Shown here: positions 16,901 through 25,543 of the stretch, one piece after another
How positions within the stretch are numbered: position 1 is the stretch's first letter
Layout: each line of letters opens with the position of its first letter
Assembly: GCF_003860565.1 (NCBI RefSeq)
Contig: NZ_CP034157.1
Span: 248,001 to 312,000, forward strand
Source of the DNA: Cloacibacterium normanense
GTDB lineage: Bacteria > Bacteroidota > Bacteroidia > Flavobacteriales > Weeksellaceae
Reading direction: 5' to 3'
Length of the DNA stretch: 64,000 nt
Notes under the pieces: generated by a model
Seen by the model: only the letters and a program-made list of their open reading frames with translations
Database searches by the model: none
Told to the model about the DNA's origin: nothing
Translations under genes and position numbers: made by a program

Positions 16901-17233
16901 TTATTTTTTCTTCAAAGCTTCTCCTTCGAAAACAATTCCTTCCCAGCCAAATTTCATGAAATTTCTAATATTTTGATGGTCTGTTCCTTCTGAATTTTTC
17001 AAAACATCTTCTCTGTAAAACTCGCTAAATAATAAAAGCGTCTCTTTTGGAGAAAGTTGGTTCATTTTAGCAAAACTGAAAACCTTGCAAGAGCCATTAT
17101 TTTGATTGGCTTCGTTTACCGTATTTCCATTGGTGAATTTGGTGGGTGTGAATTCGTAATGTTCATCTATATAAGCAATTACGTTGCTGAAAACCAATTC
17201 TTCTGGTGTGTTTTTTAATTGTTCTATTATCAT
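16901..17233 (-). CDS. HopJ-family protein
   Basis: A 110-residue soluble protein matching the family named HopJ type III effector: YIDEHYEFTPTKFTNG, NNGSCKVFSFAK and EGTDHQNIRNFMKFGWEGI are diagnostic. The family is widespread in free-living bacteria with no type III system, and none is seen here, so the effector name should not be taken as function. It lies 11 nt downstream of the GH25 gene and probably shares its transcript. Confidence 0.8.
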   Translation of the reverse strand: MIIEQLKNTPEELVFSNVIAYIDEHYEFTPTKFTNGNTVNEANQNNGSCKVFSFAKMNQLSPKETLLLFSEFYREDVLKNSEGTDHQNIRNFMKFGWEGIVFEGEALKKK

Positions 17234-17244
17234 TTTATTTTTCT

Positions 17245-18108
17245 TTAATCAAGTTTTAATTCGCTGAAACTCCATGAGTTTCCGTTGTAAATATTAAGGT
17301 CTACTTTTACATTAATTCCTTTTACGATGCCTTTTTCCGTGAATTGCCACATTTTCCATGAATCTTCTTCCGAAGGAACTAAAACATCATTGTAATTGGC
17401 TAACCAAAGTGGATAATCGTCAAACTCGCCTCGCAAATAATCTTTGTAATAATGGTAATAAGTATAAATAATGGGTTTTTCACCGTATTTTTCTTCTATA
17501 ATTTTACACCAAACCTTCAGGTCTTCTATCAGTTTTTCCTTAGATTTTCTTCTGGGAATTCTTTCGATGTCTAAAACAGGTCGTAAATCTCCGCTTTCTA
17601 GATTTACACTTTCTAAGAAATTATTGGCTTGTAAAATAGGGTCTTCGTCTGCACGATAAAAATGATAAGCACCTCTTGTAAGATTATTTTCTTTGGCTAA
17701 TTCCCAAAAATCATCAAAATGTTTATCCTTTTTTCGGTTTCCCATAGTCGCTCTCATAATCACAAATTCTAACGGGATAGAACCATTTGCAATGGTAAGG
17801 CTGTCCCATTTTATGTCTCGTTTGTGCTGATAATGAGAAATATCGAAACCGAAAATTTTGTCATTATATTCAGTGACTATTTTATTGATTCTAGCGGTTT
17901 CTTCTTCTGAATTTTTTAAGTTTTTATGTGCAAATTTCTCAAAATACATGGCGTAATAAAATGCCACTTTGTCTCTGAGGTAAAGCCCAGTTCCGAGCAA
18001 GGTCAATCCTAAAATGCCCAACAAAATATATCGGCGAAAAAGATAATTTTTTCGTCTGGTTTTATGGATTTTTTTTCTTTTGGTAGATTTTGGATTGGTT
18101 TTTGACAT
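17245..18108 (-). CDS. Membrane-anchored GH25 lysozyme-like hydrolase
   Basis: A 287-residue glycoside hydrolase family 25 protein: a basic cytoplasmic N-terminus, one transmembrane helix (about residues 28-48), then the catalytic domain with FGFDISHYQ, RGAYHFYRADEDP, PVLDIERIP (catalytic acid pair) and LWLANYND. Muramidases of this family cleave peptidoglycan between MurNAc and GlcNAc. The start at 18108 is chosen over an upstream ATG at 18294, because that extension would overlap the divergent NDH-2 gene, and a TAnnTTTG element lies 8 nt upstream of 18108. Confidence 0.88.
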   Translation of the reverse strand: MSKTNPKSTKRKKIHKTRRKNYLFRRYILLGILGLTLLGTGLYLRDKVAFYYAMYFEKFAHKNLKNSEEETARINKIVTEYNDKIFGFDISHYQHKRDIKWDSLTIANGSIPLEFVIMRATMGNRKKDKHFDDFWELAKENNLTRGAYHFYRADEDPILQANNFLESVNLESGDLRPVLDIERIPRRKSKEKLIEDLKVWCKIIEEKYGEKPIIYTYYHYYKDYLRGEFDDYPLWLANYNDVLVPSEEDSWKMWQFTEKGIVKGINVKVDLNIYNGNSWSFSELKLD

Positions 18109-18116
18109 AAGTTTTG

Positions 18117-18124
18117 CAAAAGTA
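18117..18124 (-). promoter_or_regulatory. Candidate -7 element TACTTTTG for the GH25 gene
   Basis: Exact TAnnTTTG on the minus strand, 8 nt before the start at 18108. It is back-to-back with the divergent element at 18148. Confidence 0.5.
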
Positions 18125-18147
18125 AAATTTTTAGAAAATAAATTCAG

Positions 18148-18155
18148 TAATTTTG
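18148..18155 (+). promoter_or_regulatory. Candidate -7 element TAATTTTG for the NDH-2 gene
   Basis: Exact TAnnTTTG ending 10 nt before the ATG at 18166, in a 57-nt divergent intergenic region. Confidence 0.5.
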
Positions 18156-18165
18156 CCAGAATCTT

Positions 18166-19431
18166 ATGGAAATTAGAGATAAAATAATCGTCATCGGTGG
18201 TGGTTTTGCAGGATTGCAATTCGCTAAAAAACTTAATGGCAATCGTACCAAGAAATTGGTGATGATTGACAAAGCGAATCATCATATGTTTCAACCGTTA
18301 TTTTATCAAGTAGCTTGCGGAAGAATTGAGCCTTCTAATATTTCGTTTCCTTTTAGAAAGATTTTTCAGCGTTCTAAAAATATTCAATTTAGAATGACGG
18401 AAGTGAAACAGATTATTCCTTCGGAAAATAAAATTATTACAGAAGACCATGTTTTTCACTATGATAAATTGGTGATTGCAACTGGCTGTAAAACGAATTT
18501 CTTTGGAAATCAAAAAATGGAAAATTTGGCTTTTGGGATGAAAAATACTCAGGAAGCGATTTCTATAAGAAACCATGTTTTGCTCACTTTCGAAAAGCTC
18601 ATCATTGAAAAAAGCAGAAGTGATGATGGCAATTGGAACATCGTAATCGTAGGTTCTGGACCAACTGGTGTGGAATTGGCGGGAGCTTTTGCGGAAATGA
18701 AAAGAGAAATCTTGCCGAGAGATTATCCTAGAATGAATTTTGATGATTTAGAAATTATTTTGGTGAGTTCTACCGAAAAACCTTTGGCGGTAATGAGCGA
18801 AGAATCTCAAGAAAAATCAGAAAAATATTTGAAAGATTTGGGCGTGAGATTTATCTCAAACGATAGGGTGACAGATTATGATGGCGATAGAGTTTATCTA
18901 AGTTCTGGGAATATCATTCCGAGTAATAATGTGATTTGGGCAGCAGGTGTTACTGGAAATATTATTGAAGGATTAACCGAAAATTCCATTAAAAACAACA
19001 GGTACATTGTAGACCGATATAATAAAATAGTAGGATTTGATGATATTTATGCGATAGGAGATATTGCGTATATGGAAACCCCGAAATATCCAAATGGTCA
19101 TCCTCAAGTGGCGAATGTAGCGATTAATCAAGGAAAAAATTTGGCTAAAAATTTCTTGAAAAAATCAGAGAATGAGTGGCAACCTTACGAATATGATGAC
19201 AAAGGAAGCATGGCAACCATCGGGAAACATAGAGCGGTAGTAGATTTACCGAAATTTAAATTTCAAGGGATTTTTGCGTGGTATTTTTGGATGTTTCTTC
19301 ATTTAATGTTGATTTTAAGTGTGAGAAATAAACTTGCCATTTTCTTCAATTGGATGTGGAGTTACATTAATAGAGATTCTTCGCTTCGCTTAATCATCAT
19401 CCCGAATAAAAAAAATAAAACCGAACAATGA
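18166..19431 (+). CDS. ndh: Type II NADH dehydrogenase (NDH-2)
   Basis: A 421-residue flavoprotein of the NDH-2 group, oxidising NADH and reducing quinone without proton pumping. The FAD site is [16 protein letters not shown] at residues 8-23; the NADH-binding Rossmann motif is [18 protein letters not shown] near 165; [10 protein letters not shown] is the second FAD motif. The C-terminal amphipathic and hydrophobic stretch ([19 protein letters not shown]) fits peripheral membrane attachment. It offers a non-pumping bypass to the complex I encoded at 48-63 kb. Its stop overlaps the trmD start (ATGA). Confidence 0.9.
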   Translation: MEIRDKIIVIGGGFAGLQFAKKLNGNRTKKLVMIDKANHHMFQPLFYQVACGRIEPSNISFPFRKIFQRSKNIQFRMTEVKQIIPSENKIITEDHVFHYDKLVIATGCKTNFFGNQKMENLAFGMKNTQEAISIRNHVLLTFEKLIIEKSRSDDGNWNIVIVGSGPTGVELAGAFAEMKREILPRDYPRMNFDDLEIILVSSTEKPLAVMSEESQEKSEKYLKDLGVRFISNDRVTDYDGDRVYLSSGNIIPSNNVIWAAGVTGNIIEGLTENSIKNNRYIVDRYNKIVGFDDIYAIGDIAYMETPKYPNGHPQVANVAINQGKNLAKNFLKKSENEWQPYEYDDKGSMATIGKHRAVVDLPKFKFQGIFAWYFWMFLHLMLILSVRNKLAIFFNWMWSYINRDSSLRLIIIPNKKNKTEQ

Positions 19432-20108
19432 GAATAGATATTATAAGTGCAGTTCCTGATTTATTAGAAAGTCCTTTCAAAACTTCCATTCTGAAAAGAG
19501 CAATGGAAAAAGGTTTGGCAGAAGTTCATTTTCATAATGTTCGTGATTTTGCATTTAACAAACATCGTCAAATAGATGATACTGTTTATGGTGGTGGCGC
19601 TGGAATGGTGATGATGTGTGAACCATTAGATTTATGTATTTCTCAATTAAAAGCTGAGAGAGAGTATGATGATGTTATTTACTTAACTCCTGATGGAGAA
19701 ACTTTTAACCAAAAAATAGCGAATTCTTACTCGCTGAAGAAAAATTTAATTCTGCTTTGTGGTCATTATAAAGGAATAGACCAAAGAATTAGAGATTTAC
19801 ACATTACCAGAGAAATTTCGATTGGTGATTTTGTGCTAACTGGTGGCGAACTGGCCGCTTGTGTAGTTGCTGATGCGATTATTCGTCTTTTGCCAGGAGT
19901 CTTAAATGATGAACAATCTGCTTTGACGGATAGTTTTCAAGATGATTTGCTTTCTCCGCCTATTTATACAAAACCAGAAGTTTACAAAGGGATGAGAGTT
20001 CCAGAAATACTTTTAAGCGGTAATTTTGGGAAAATTGAAGAATGGAGACATCAGAAAGCAATAGAAATTACCCAGCAGAAAAGACCAGATTTATTAAAAG
20101 ATTTCTAA
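19428..20108 (+). CDS. trmD: tRNA (guanine-37-N1)-methyltransferase
   Basis: A 226-residue SPOUT methyltransferase that makes m1G37, preventing +1 frameshifting. Diagnostic segments: [26 protein letters not shown], and the trefoil-knot AdoMet site [19 protein letters not shown]. Overlaps the NDH-2 stop by 4 nt. In many bacteria trmD sits with rpsP-rimM-rplS; here it is coupled to a respiratory gene. Confidence 0.95.
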   Translation: MRIDIISAVPDLLESPFKTSILKRAMEKGLAEVHFHNVRDFAFNKHRQIDDTVYGGGAGMVMMCEPLDLCISQLKAEREYDDVIYLTPDGETFNQKIANSYSLKKNLILLCGHYKGIDQRIRDLHITREISIGDFVLTGGELAACVVADAIIRLLPGVLNDEQSALTDSFQDDLLSPPIYTKPEVYKGMRVPEILLSGNFGKIEEWRHQKAIEITQQKRPDLLKDF

Positions 20109-20161
20109 TCATAATAAATTATTTTTACTAAATTTACAATCCAAAAAATTGAGGCAAGGCT

Positions 20162-21118
20162 ATGGAGAATTTTTTGAAAAAAGAACTTGTCATGTTCTAT
20201 AATGTAGAAAACTTGTTTTCTCCAGACCCAAAACCAAAACATTTTTTAGATCCTACCATTTCTGGATTAAGGAATTGGGACGAAAGAAAGTATCAGAATA
20301 AACTTCGAAAAATTGCTAATGTTTTTAGGCTTATCGAAGAAAAAGAAGAGGTGCTTCCGATGATTGTAGGTTTATGTGAAGTGAATAATGAAGAGGTTTT
20401 ACAAGATTTGATTCAACAAGAACCCCTTCAAAATTATGATTTTGTTCATTATAATTCTTTAGATGAAAGAGGCGTAGATACAGCGCTTCTGTATGATAAG
20501 AGAAAAATAGAATTAGTAGATTCTGAAGCTATTTCTTTTATTTTCGAGGGAGTGAATGAAGAGCAAGATGAGTATTATGATACCACCAGAGATGTTCTTT
20601 TTTGTAAATTGAAATACAATGATGAATTGCTCAATGTTTTTGTGGCGCATCTTCCTTCAAAAAGAGAAAAAGATGTAAACAAACCCAAAAGAGATTACAT
20701 TCTTCATTCAATTAAAGAAAGAGTTCTCACGTTATTAGAAAAAGAAGAACCCGTAATAATTTGTGGAGATTTTAACGATGACCCGATTGAAGAAAATCTA
20801 AATAATTTATTATATGACAATGGAGTTGATAAAATCTTAGTGAATCCATACATAGAATTATACAATAATAAAATCTATTCTACGTTTCACTACAACCAAG
20901 GACTGTTGTTCGATCAGATTCTATTTTCTAATCATTTCTTTTTGCCTATTTCCTCATTAGCATTTAAAAGTGCTGTAGTCTTTAATTCAGAAAAATTAAG
21001 TAATTGGGACAAAAAGTTTAAAGGAAGGCCTTTTAGAACTTTTGCAGGGACCAGATATCTTGGTGGGTATAGTGATCATTATCCCGTTTATACAATTTTA
21101 GAAACAAAAGACAATTAA
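20162..21118 (+). CDS. Endonuclease/exonuclease/phosphatase-fold protein
   Basis: A 318-residue EEP-superfamily protein. Catalytic motifs: VGLCEVNNEEVL (metal-binding Glu), VAHLPSKR, IICGDFNDDP (Asp and Asn), and the C-terminal GGYSDHYPV (Asp-His). No signal peptide, so probably cytoplasmic. Substrate (DNA, RNA or phospholipid headgroup) cannot be read from the sequence. It is followed after 7 nt by the Lrp regulator, suggesting a common transcript with deoC. Confidence 0.82.
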   Translation: MENFLKKELVMFYNVENLFSPDPKPKHFLDPTISGLRNWDERKYQNKLRKIANVFRLIEEKEEVLPMIVGLCEVNNEEVLQDLIQQEPLQNYDFVHYNSLDERGVDTALLYDKRKIELVDSEAISFIFEGVNEEQDEYYDTTRDVLFCKLKYNDELLNVFVAHLPSKREKDVNKPKRDYILHSIKERVLTLLEKEEPVIICGDFNDDPIEENLNNLLYDNGVDKILVNPYIELYNNKIYSTFHYNQGLLFDQILFSNHFFLPISSLAFKSAVVFNSEKLSNWDKKFKGRPFRTFAGTRYLGGYSDHYPVYTILETKDN

Positions 21119-21125
21119 ATTAAAA

Positions 21126-21596
21126 ATGAAAAGCGTTACAGAAGTAGGTTACAAGCTAGATGCAATAGATAAAAAAATAATCTATATGCTCATGGACAAT
21201 GCCAAAACATCTTTGGCTCAAATTTCTAAAAACATTGGTATTTCTACCACTGCTGTACATCAGAGAATAAAAAAACTAGAAACCGCAGGCGTAATAGAAA
21301 ATTCTGTATCTTTTCTCAATCCAAGAAAAATAGGTTACAAAGTAGTTTCTTACATCGGCGTTTACATGGATCAACCAAGTCATTTCCAAGAACTGATTAA
21401 ATCTCTGAACGAAATTAATGAAATCGTAGAAGCTCATTATACTACAGGAAACTGGACGGTTTTCCTTAAAGTACTTTGTATTGATAATGATCATCTCATG
21501 CAAATTTTAAGCAAAATACAAAAGCTAAAAGGCGTTACAAGAACAGAAACTTTCATATCTTTGGAGCAAAGTATTAACAGACAATTAAAAGTGTAA
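21126..21596 (+). CDS. Lrp/AsnC-family transcriptional regulator
   Basis: A 156-residue regulator: N-terminal winged helix (LDAIDKKIIYMLMDN ... LAQISKNIGISTTAVHQRIKKLE, residues about 11-55) and C-terminal RAM ligand-binding domain (residues about 75-150, GNWTVFLKVLCIDNDHLMQIL). Family members sense amino acids and regulate their metabolism. It ends 4 nt before deoC, so the two are probably cotranscribed; its targets are unknown. Confidence 0.9.
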   Translation: MKSVTEVGYKLDAIDKKIIYMLMDNAKTSLAQISKNIGISTTAVHQRIKKLETAGVIENSVSFLNPRKIGYKVVSYIGVYMDQPSHFQELIKSLNEINEIVEAHYTTGNWTVFLKVLCIDNDHLMQILSKIQKLKGVTRTETFISLEQSINRQLKV

Positions 21597-21600
21597 CGTT

Positions 21601-22344
21601 ATGAAAATCAACACTTATTTAGATTCTACTTATCTAAAAACTCCAGCTCAATCTGGTCTTACCGAAGAACAAACGCTAGAAACGGTAATTAATCTTGCCA
21701 AAGAAGCCATCGAAAATGACATTTTTGCAGTAATGATAAGACCTGATTATGTTAAAAAAATGAAGCAATTCCTTACAGAACAAAATTCTAATGTAATCAT
21801 CGGTACTGTAATCGGTTTCCACGAAGGAACTTATTCTAAAGAACATAAATTAGCTGAAGCTCAAAAAGCAATCGAAGACGGAGTAGATGAATTAGATTTC
21901 GTAATCAATTATGAAGCGTACAAAAATGGTGAAGTAGATGCTGTGAAATCAGAATTTGTAGATTGTACAAAACTTTGTTTAGATAACGGTAAAATTGCAA
22001 AATGGATTATTGAAATCGCAGCGCTTACCGATGAGCAAATTGCAGATATTACCAAAAAAATCTCAACTTGGGCGGAAGAAAACTTCAAAGCTGAAGATTT
22101 ACACAGAATATTTGTGAAATCATCTACTGGTTTCTACCAAACAGAAGGCGGAAAACCAAATGGCGCAACTGTAGAAGGAATTAAAATCATGCTAGAAAAT
22201 GCAGGCTCACTTCCTGTAAAAGCTGCAGGTGGTGTAAGAACGCCAGAAGAAGCAGAATATATGATTAACCTAGGCGTAAAAAGAATAGGAACATCTTCTG
22301 CAAAAGCTTTAATTAAAAACGAAGAAGTTTCTGGAGGTTACTAA
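21601..22344 (+). CDS. deoC: Deoxyribose-phosphate aldolase
   Basis: A 247-residue class I aldolase splitting 2-deoxyribose-5-phosphate into glyceraldehyde-3-phosphate and acetaldehyde. Active-site segments: FVINYEAYKNG, the Schiff-base lysine in FVKSSTGF, and KAAGGVRTPEEA. Length is typical. It is the last gene of the run starting at 20162 and is closed by a strong terminator. Confidence 0.93.
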   Translation: MKINTYLDSTYLKTPAQSGLTEEQTLETVINLAKEAIENDIFAVMIRPDYVKKMKQFLTEQNSNVIIGTVIGFHEGTYSKEHKLAEAQKAIEDGVDELDFVINYEAYKNGEVDAVKSEFVDCTKLCLDNGKIAKWIIEIAALTDEQIADITKKISTWAEENFKAEDLHRIFVKSSTGFYQTEGGKPNGATVEGIKIMLENAGSLPVKAAGGVRTPEEAEYMINLGVKRIGTSSAKALIKNEEVSGGY

Positions 22345-22367
22345 TCTTTAAGAAATTTCCAAAAATA

Positions 22368-22394
22368 AAAAACCATCGAACTTCGATGGTTTTT
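22368..22394. terminator. Bidirectional terminator
   Basis: 12-bp perfect stem AAAAACCATCGA / TCGATGGTTTTT with a 3-nt loop and T-run, between the convergent deoC and sorting-domain genes. Confidence 0.88.
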
Positions 22395-22414
22395 CTTTTT
22401 TATGATTTAAAAAA

Positions 22415-22774
22415 TTATTGCTGTTTTACCACTTGCGTTACCTTTTGGGTATTGTCTGACAAAGTGTATTTCATTAAATATTTGCCAGGTTTCAGTTTGT
22501 CTAATCTAATTTCGGCGGTGTTCATGTTCACTATTGTTTCTGAAACTTGAGTCCCGATAATAGAGTAGAAGGTAACAGATTTTACCTTTAGCATTGGGTT
22601 TTTAGCCTTTACAATGATAAAGTCTCTTGTAGGATTAGGATAAGCGACTAAAACTCCGTCATCAGATTTTTGAGAATCAGAAAGCGGTTCTCTTAATGTT
22701 TGTTGAGCTTTTGCTTCGCCCGAAAACATTAATAAACCTACCGAAAATAATATAAAATATAAAGTTCTTTTCAT
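22415..22774 (-). CDS. Small secreted protein consisting mostly of a T9SS type A sorting domain
   Basis: A 119-residue protein: signal peptide 1-23 (SGEAKAQQ), a short linker, then a type A sorting domain from about residue 43 (YPNPTRDFIIVKAKN ... LDKLKPGKYLMKYTL). There is almost no passenger domain, so the mature protein would be only a linker plus sorting signal. It could be a small surface peptide or a degenerate cargo. A minus-strand promoter with a well-spaced -33 is visible upstream. Confidence 0.8.
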   Translation of the reverse strand: MKRTLYFILFSVGLLMFSGEAKAQQTLREPLSDSQKSDDGVLVAYPNPTRDFIIVKAKNPMLKVKSVTFYSIIGTQVSETIVNMNTAEIRLDKLKPGKYLMKYTLSDNTQKVTQVVKQQ

Positions 22775-22807
22775 TTTACTTAATTCATTCTTATCTCAAA
22801 GAATATA

Positions 22808-22838
22808 CAAATTTATTTAAACGAATTGATATACACAA
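22808..22838 (-). promoter_or_regulatory. Promoter with -33 TTG and -7 TAAATTTG
   Basis: On the minus strand TTG (22836-22838) is 20 nt from TAAATTTG (22808-22815), the expected Bacteroidota spacing. It drives the sorting-domain protein; this is the best-formed promoter seen in the window. Confidence 0.6.
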
Positions 22839-22852
22839 TAGTTATAAATAAC

Positions 22853-22860
22853 TAAATTTG
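22853..22860 (+). promoter_or_regulatory. Candidate hemB -7 element TAAATTTG
   Basis: Exact TAnnTTTG 29 nt before the hemB ATG. A TTG at 22826-22828 is 24 nt upstream, slightly far. Confidence 0.5.
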
Positions 22861-22889
22861 CAGAGTATAAAACAAACTTTGTTCCAAAA

Positions 22890-23882
22890 ATGATAATTTT
22901 TTCAAGAAATAGAAGATTACGTACTAACGAAAGCATCAGAAGTCTTGTGAGAGAAACAGTACTCACTACCAATGATTTTGTAATGCCAATGTTCGTAATG
23001 GAAGGCGAAAACGCACAGGAAGCTATTCCATCAATGCCGGGAATTTTCCGCAGAACAGTAGACTTAACGGTGAAAGAATGTAAAGAACTTTTTTCACTGG
23101 GAGTGAAAGCGGTGAATATCTACATGAAAGTTCCAGAAAATTTAAAAGACAATCTCGGAACCGAAGCTTGGAATCCGCATGGTTTGATGCAAAGAACCAT
23201 CAGAGAAATTAAAAATGCCATTCCAGAAATGATTGTAATGCCAGATGTTGCATTAGACCCTTATTCAATCTATGGTCACGACGGAATTATCACCAACGGA
23301 CAAGTAGACAATGATGCGACTAATGATGCTTTGGCAAGAATGTCTGTTTCTCACGCAGAAGCAGGTGCAGATGTTGTAGCGCCAAGTGATATGATGGATG
23401 GTAGAGTTGCTGCAATTCGTCAAGCTTTAGAAGAAACAGGTCATACCAACGTAGGAATTTTGAGCTATGCAGCAAAATACGCAAGTTCATTCTACGGACC
23501 TTTCAGAAGTGCATTAGATTCTGCTCCGAAAGATTTTCAGGAAATTCCAAAAGATAAAAAGACTTACCAAATGGATTTTCATAATTCTAGAGAGGCCTTA
23601 AATGAAGTTTACAAAGACATCGAAGAAGGTGCAGACATTATTATGATAAAACCGGGACTTCCGTATTTGGATATTGTAGCAAAAGTTCGTCAGGAAATAG
23701 ATTTACCCATCGCCGTTTATAATGTAAGCGGAGAATACGCAATGCTGAAAGCGGCTGCTCAAAACGGTTGGTTAGATAATGACAAAGCTATAATAGAAAG
23801 CCTTACTTGTATTAAAAGAGCTGGTGCAGATATGATTTTCACCTATGCTGCCAAAGAAGCTGCCATTTTATTAAATAATTAG
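22890..23882 (+). CDS. hemB: Porphobilinogen synthase
   Basis: A 330-residue enzyme condensing two 5-aminolevulinates to porphobilinogen. Catalytic lysines lie in SYAAKYASSFYGPFR and MIKPGLPYLD; SDMMDGRVAAIR is also diagnostic. The metal-switch segment reads DVALDPYSIYGHDG, with aspartates where zinc-dependent enzymes have cysteines, so a Mg-type (not zinc) enzyme is predicted. The 256-nt gap after the stop contains two strong hairpins and a heptamer repeat but no gene. Confidence 0.95.
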   Translation: MIIFSRNRRLRTNESIRSLVRETVLTTNDFVMPMFVMEGENAQEAIPSMPGIFRRTVDLTVKECKELFSLGVKAVNIYMKVPENLKDNLGTEAWNPHGLMQRTIREIKNAIPEMIVMPDVALDPYSIYGHDGIITNGQVDNDATNDALARMSVSHAEAGADVVAPSDMMDGRVAAIRQALEETGHTNVGILSYAAKYASSFYGPFRSALDSAPKDFQEIPKDKKTYQMDFHNSREALNEVYKDIEEGADIIMIKPGLPYLDIVAKVRQEIDLPIAVYNVSGEYAMLKAAAQNGWLDNDKAIIESLTCIKRAGADMIFTYAAKEAAILLNN

Positions 23883-23984
23883 GCGCCAAATTCCAGCTTT
23901 CGCTACTCGCTTTTTTTCTGCGGCGGCTTCGCCGCCGCAGAAAAAAGAGCTCAAACATGCCGCTCAATCTGGGGCGCAAGTTCA
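23883..23984. repeat. GC-rich extragenic hairpin element
   Basis: Core stem 23912-23927 with 23931-23946 (16 bp, GGCGGC-TTC-GCCGCC centre). Flanks can also pair: GGCGCC and CCAG on the left, CTGG and GGCGC on the right (about 23973-23981). The GC content contrasts strongly with the surroundings. It is similar in plan to the element at 30303-30440, and probably also ends hemB transcripts. Confidence 0.65.
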
Positions 23985-24037
23985 GGATTTTTAGAACCTA
24001 TTTTTCTAAAAATAACTTACAGTAAAAAAATATAACC

Positions 24038-24083
24038 AACCCTTTCTGCGTTTTTTGTATGTGCATAAAACGCAGAAAGGGTT
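24038..24083. terminator. Long hairpin upstream of lptB
   Basis: Perfect 17-bp stem (AACCCTTTCTGCGTTTT with its inverse complement) around a 12-nt loop. Only four T follow, so termination strength is uncertain; it could instead be a palindromic repeat. Confidence 0.6.
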
Positions 24084-24093
24084 TTGCAATAAA

Positions 24094-24121
24094 AACATCC
24101 AACATCTAACATCCAACATTT
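24094..24121. repeat. Heptamer-period repeat upstream of lptB
   Basis: AACATCC, AACATCT, AACATCC, AACATTT, directly before the -7 element and start codon of lptB. Confidence 0.7.
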
Positions 24122-24125
24122 TTCA

Positions 24126-24133
24126 TATCTTTG
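24126..24133 (+). promoter_or_regulatory. Candidate lptB -7 element TATCTTTG
   Basis: Exact TAnnTTTG ending 5 nt before the ATG at 24139. Confidence 0.45.
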
Positions 24134-24138
24134 TCTCT

Positions 24139-24867
24139 ATGATTTTACGTGGCGAAAATTTAATTAAAGAATACGGACCTAAAAAAGTAGTAAAAGGAGT
24201 TTCCGTAGAAGTAAAAAAAGGAGAAATTGTAGGTTTACTCGGACCAAATGGTGCGGGAAAAACCACTACTTTCTATATGATTGTAGGCTTGGTAAAACCT
24301 ACTTCTGGCAAAATTACGCTTGACGGAAAAGATATTACCAATGATGCCATGTATAAACGTGCGCAAAAAGGAATTGGTTATTTGGCTCAGGAAGCTTCTG
24401 TTTTTAGAAAGCTGTCAGTAGAAGATAATATTTTGGGAGTTTTACAACTCACCAATAAATCTAAAGAAGAACAAATCCGCAGAACCAACGAACTGATTGA
24501 AGAATTTTCACTAGAGCACGTTCGTAAAAACCGTGGAGATTTACTTTCTGGTGGTGAAAGACGTAGAACCGAAATCGCGCGTTGTCTCGCTACAGACCCA
24601 GATTTTATTCTTTTGGATGAACCTTTTGCAGGAGTAGACCCAATTGCTGTGGAGGATATTCAGAAAATTATCAGAAGTTTGGTGAAAAAAGATATCGGCG
24701 TTCTGATAACCGACCACAACGTACAACAAACTTTGGCGATTACCAATAAAACTTACATTATGTTCGAAGGAAACATCTTAAAAGAAGGTGTTCCAGAAGA
24801 TTTAGCCAATGATCCACAAGTAAGACAAGCTTATTTGGGTGAGAATTTTAGATTTGAAAAATTCTAA
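24139..24867 (+). CDS. lptB: LPS export ABC transporter ATPase
   Basis: A 242-residue ABC ATPase with Walker [10 protein letters not shown], signature [16 protein letters not shown], Walker [14 protein letters not shown] and H-loop [25 protein letters not shown] is diagnostic for LptB, which powers lipopolysaccharide extraction to the Lpt bridge with LptFG (not in the window). The start at 24139 is preferred to an ATG-less extension back to 24055 that would read through the hairpin and heptamer repeat. Confidence 0.92.
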   Translation: MILRGENLIKEYGPKKVVKGVSVEVKKGEIVGLLGPNGAGKTTTFYMIVGLVKPTSGKITLDGKDITNDAMYKRAQKGIGYLAQEASVFRKLSVEDNILGVLQLTNKSKEEQIRRTNELIEEFSLEHVRKNRGDLLSGGERRRTEIARCLATDPDFILLDEPFAGVDPIAVEDIQKIIRSLVKKDIGVLITDHNVQQTLAITNKTYIMFEGNILKEGVPEDLANDPQVRQAYLGENFRFEKF

Positions 24868-24901
24868 ACATCCATCATCTAACTTCCAACATCCATCAAT
24901 T
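24867..24901. repeat. Heptamer-period repeat between lptB and the next gene
   Basis: AACATCC, ATCATCT, AACTTCC, AACATCC, ATCAATT; begins at the last base of the lptB stop and ends 2 nt before the next ATG. Units resemble those upstream of lptB. Confidence 0.7.
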
Positions 24902-24903
24902 TT

Positions 24904-25473
24904 ATGAAAATTTACACCAAAACTGGCGATAAAGGCGAAACCTCATTGTACGGAGGAACCAGAGTTTCTAAAGCAGCTGCAAGAGTAGAATCTTACGGAA
25001 CTTTAGACGAACTCAATGCGTTTATTGGTTTGGCAAAAGCCGAAATTTCTGATGAAAAAGTTTTAAGTCAATTACAAAAAATTCAATTTGATTTATTTAC
25101 GGTAGGTTCAGAAGCGGCAACTCCTACAGATAAACTGATTTTAGCCAATGGTAAAAATCGTCTAGATTTAATGATTTCCGAAAAGGAAATATCAGAATTA
25201 GAAATTTGGATGGATGATTTAGATGCATCTTTAGAACCTTTACAATTCTTTATTTTACCAAGCGGTGGAAAAGCTGCTGCATCTATTCACGTTTGTAGAA
25301 CGGTTTGCAGAAGAGCAGAACGCGCTATGGTTCATCTCAATGAAACCGAAGAAGTAAGACCAGAACTCATCAAATATCTCAATAGATTGTCTGATTATCT
25401 GTTTATTTTGGCAAGATATATCTCTAAAATTTCTGGAGAAAAAGAAGATTACTGGAATCCTTCAGAAAGATAA
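24904..25473 (+). CDS. Cob(I)yrinic acid a,c-diamide adenosyltransferase (PduO type)
   Basis: A 189-residue ATP:corrinoid adenosyltransferase of the PduO fold. Diagnostic segments: IYTKTGDKGETSLYGGTRVSK at the N-terminus (nucleotide-binding), SYGTLDELNAFIGLAK, and CRTVCRRAERAMVHL with the ATP-binding arginines. It makes adenosylcobalamin, so B12-dependent enzymes are expected elsewhere in the genome. It is downstream of lptB, 36 nt away, with only a repeat between. Confidence 0.9.
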   Translation: MKIYTKTGDKGETSLYGGTRVSKAAARVESYGTLDELNAFIGLAKAEISDEKVLSQLQKIQFDLFTVGSEAATPTDKLILANGKNRLDLMISEKEISELEIWMDDLDASLEPLQFFILPSGGKAAASIHVCRTVCRRAERAMVHLNETEEVRPELIKYLNRLSDYLFILARYISKISGEKEDYWNPSER

Positions 25474-25474
25474 T

Positions 25475-25543
25475 CCCGCAGATTACGCAGATTTTTATTT
25501 TGCTTTTTATGATCTGCTTAATTTGCCAAATCAGCGAGAAAAT
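25475..25543. repeat. CCCGCAGATT-type extragenic repeat
   Basis: Starts CCCGCAGATTACGCAGATTT and ends with ATCAGCGAGAAAAT-like sequence right at the next start codon. It shares its first ten bases with the terminator-like repeat at 37107-37163. Confidence 0.5.

Noticed and set aside
16901..17233. Type III effector function for the HopJ-family protein
   Set aside because: No type III secretion genes here, and the family is widespread in non-pathogens; only the family name suggests virulence.
18109..18294. 62-codon N-terminal extension of the GH25 protein
   Set aside because: It would overlap the start of the divergent NDH-2 gene and its promoter.
24055..24138. 28-codon N-terminal extension of LptB
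   Set aside because: It begins in a hairpin loop and translates the heptamer repeat; LptB homologues start at the ATG at 24139.
25440..25543. TPP riboswitch upstream of thiamine diphosphokinase
   Set aside because: No conserved TPP aptamer segments; the region is an extragenic repeat.
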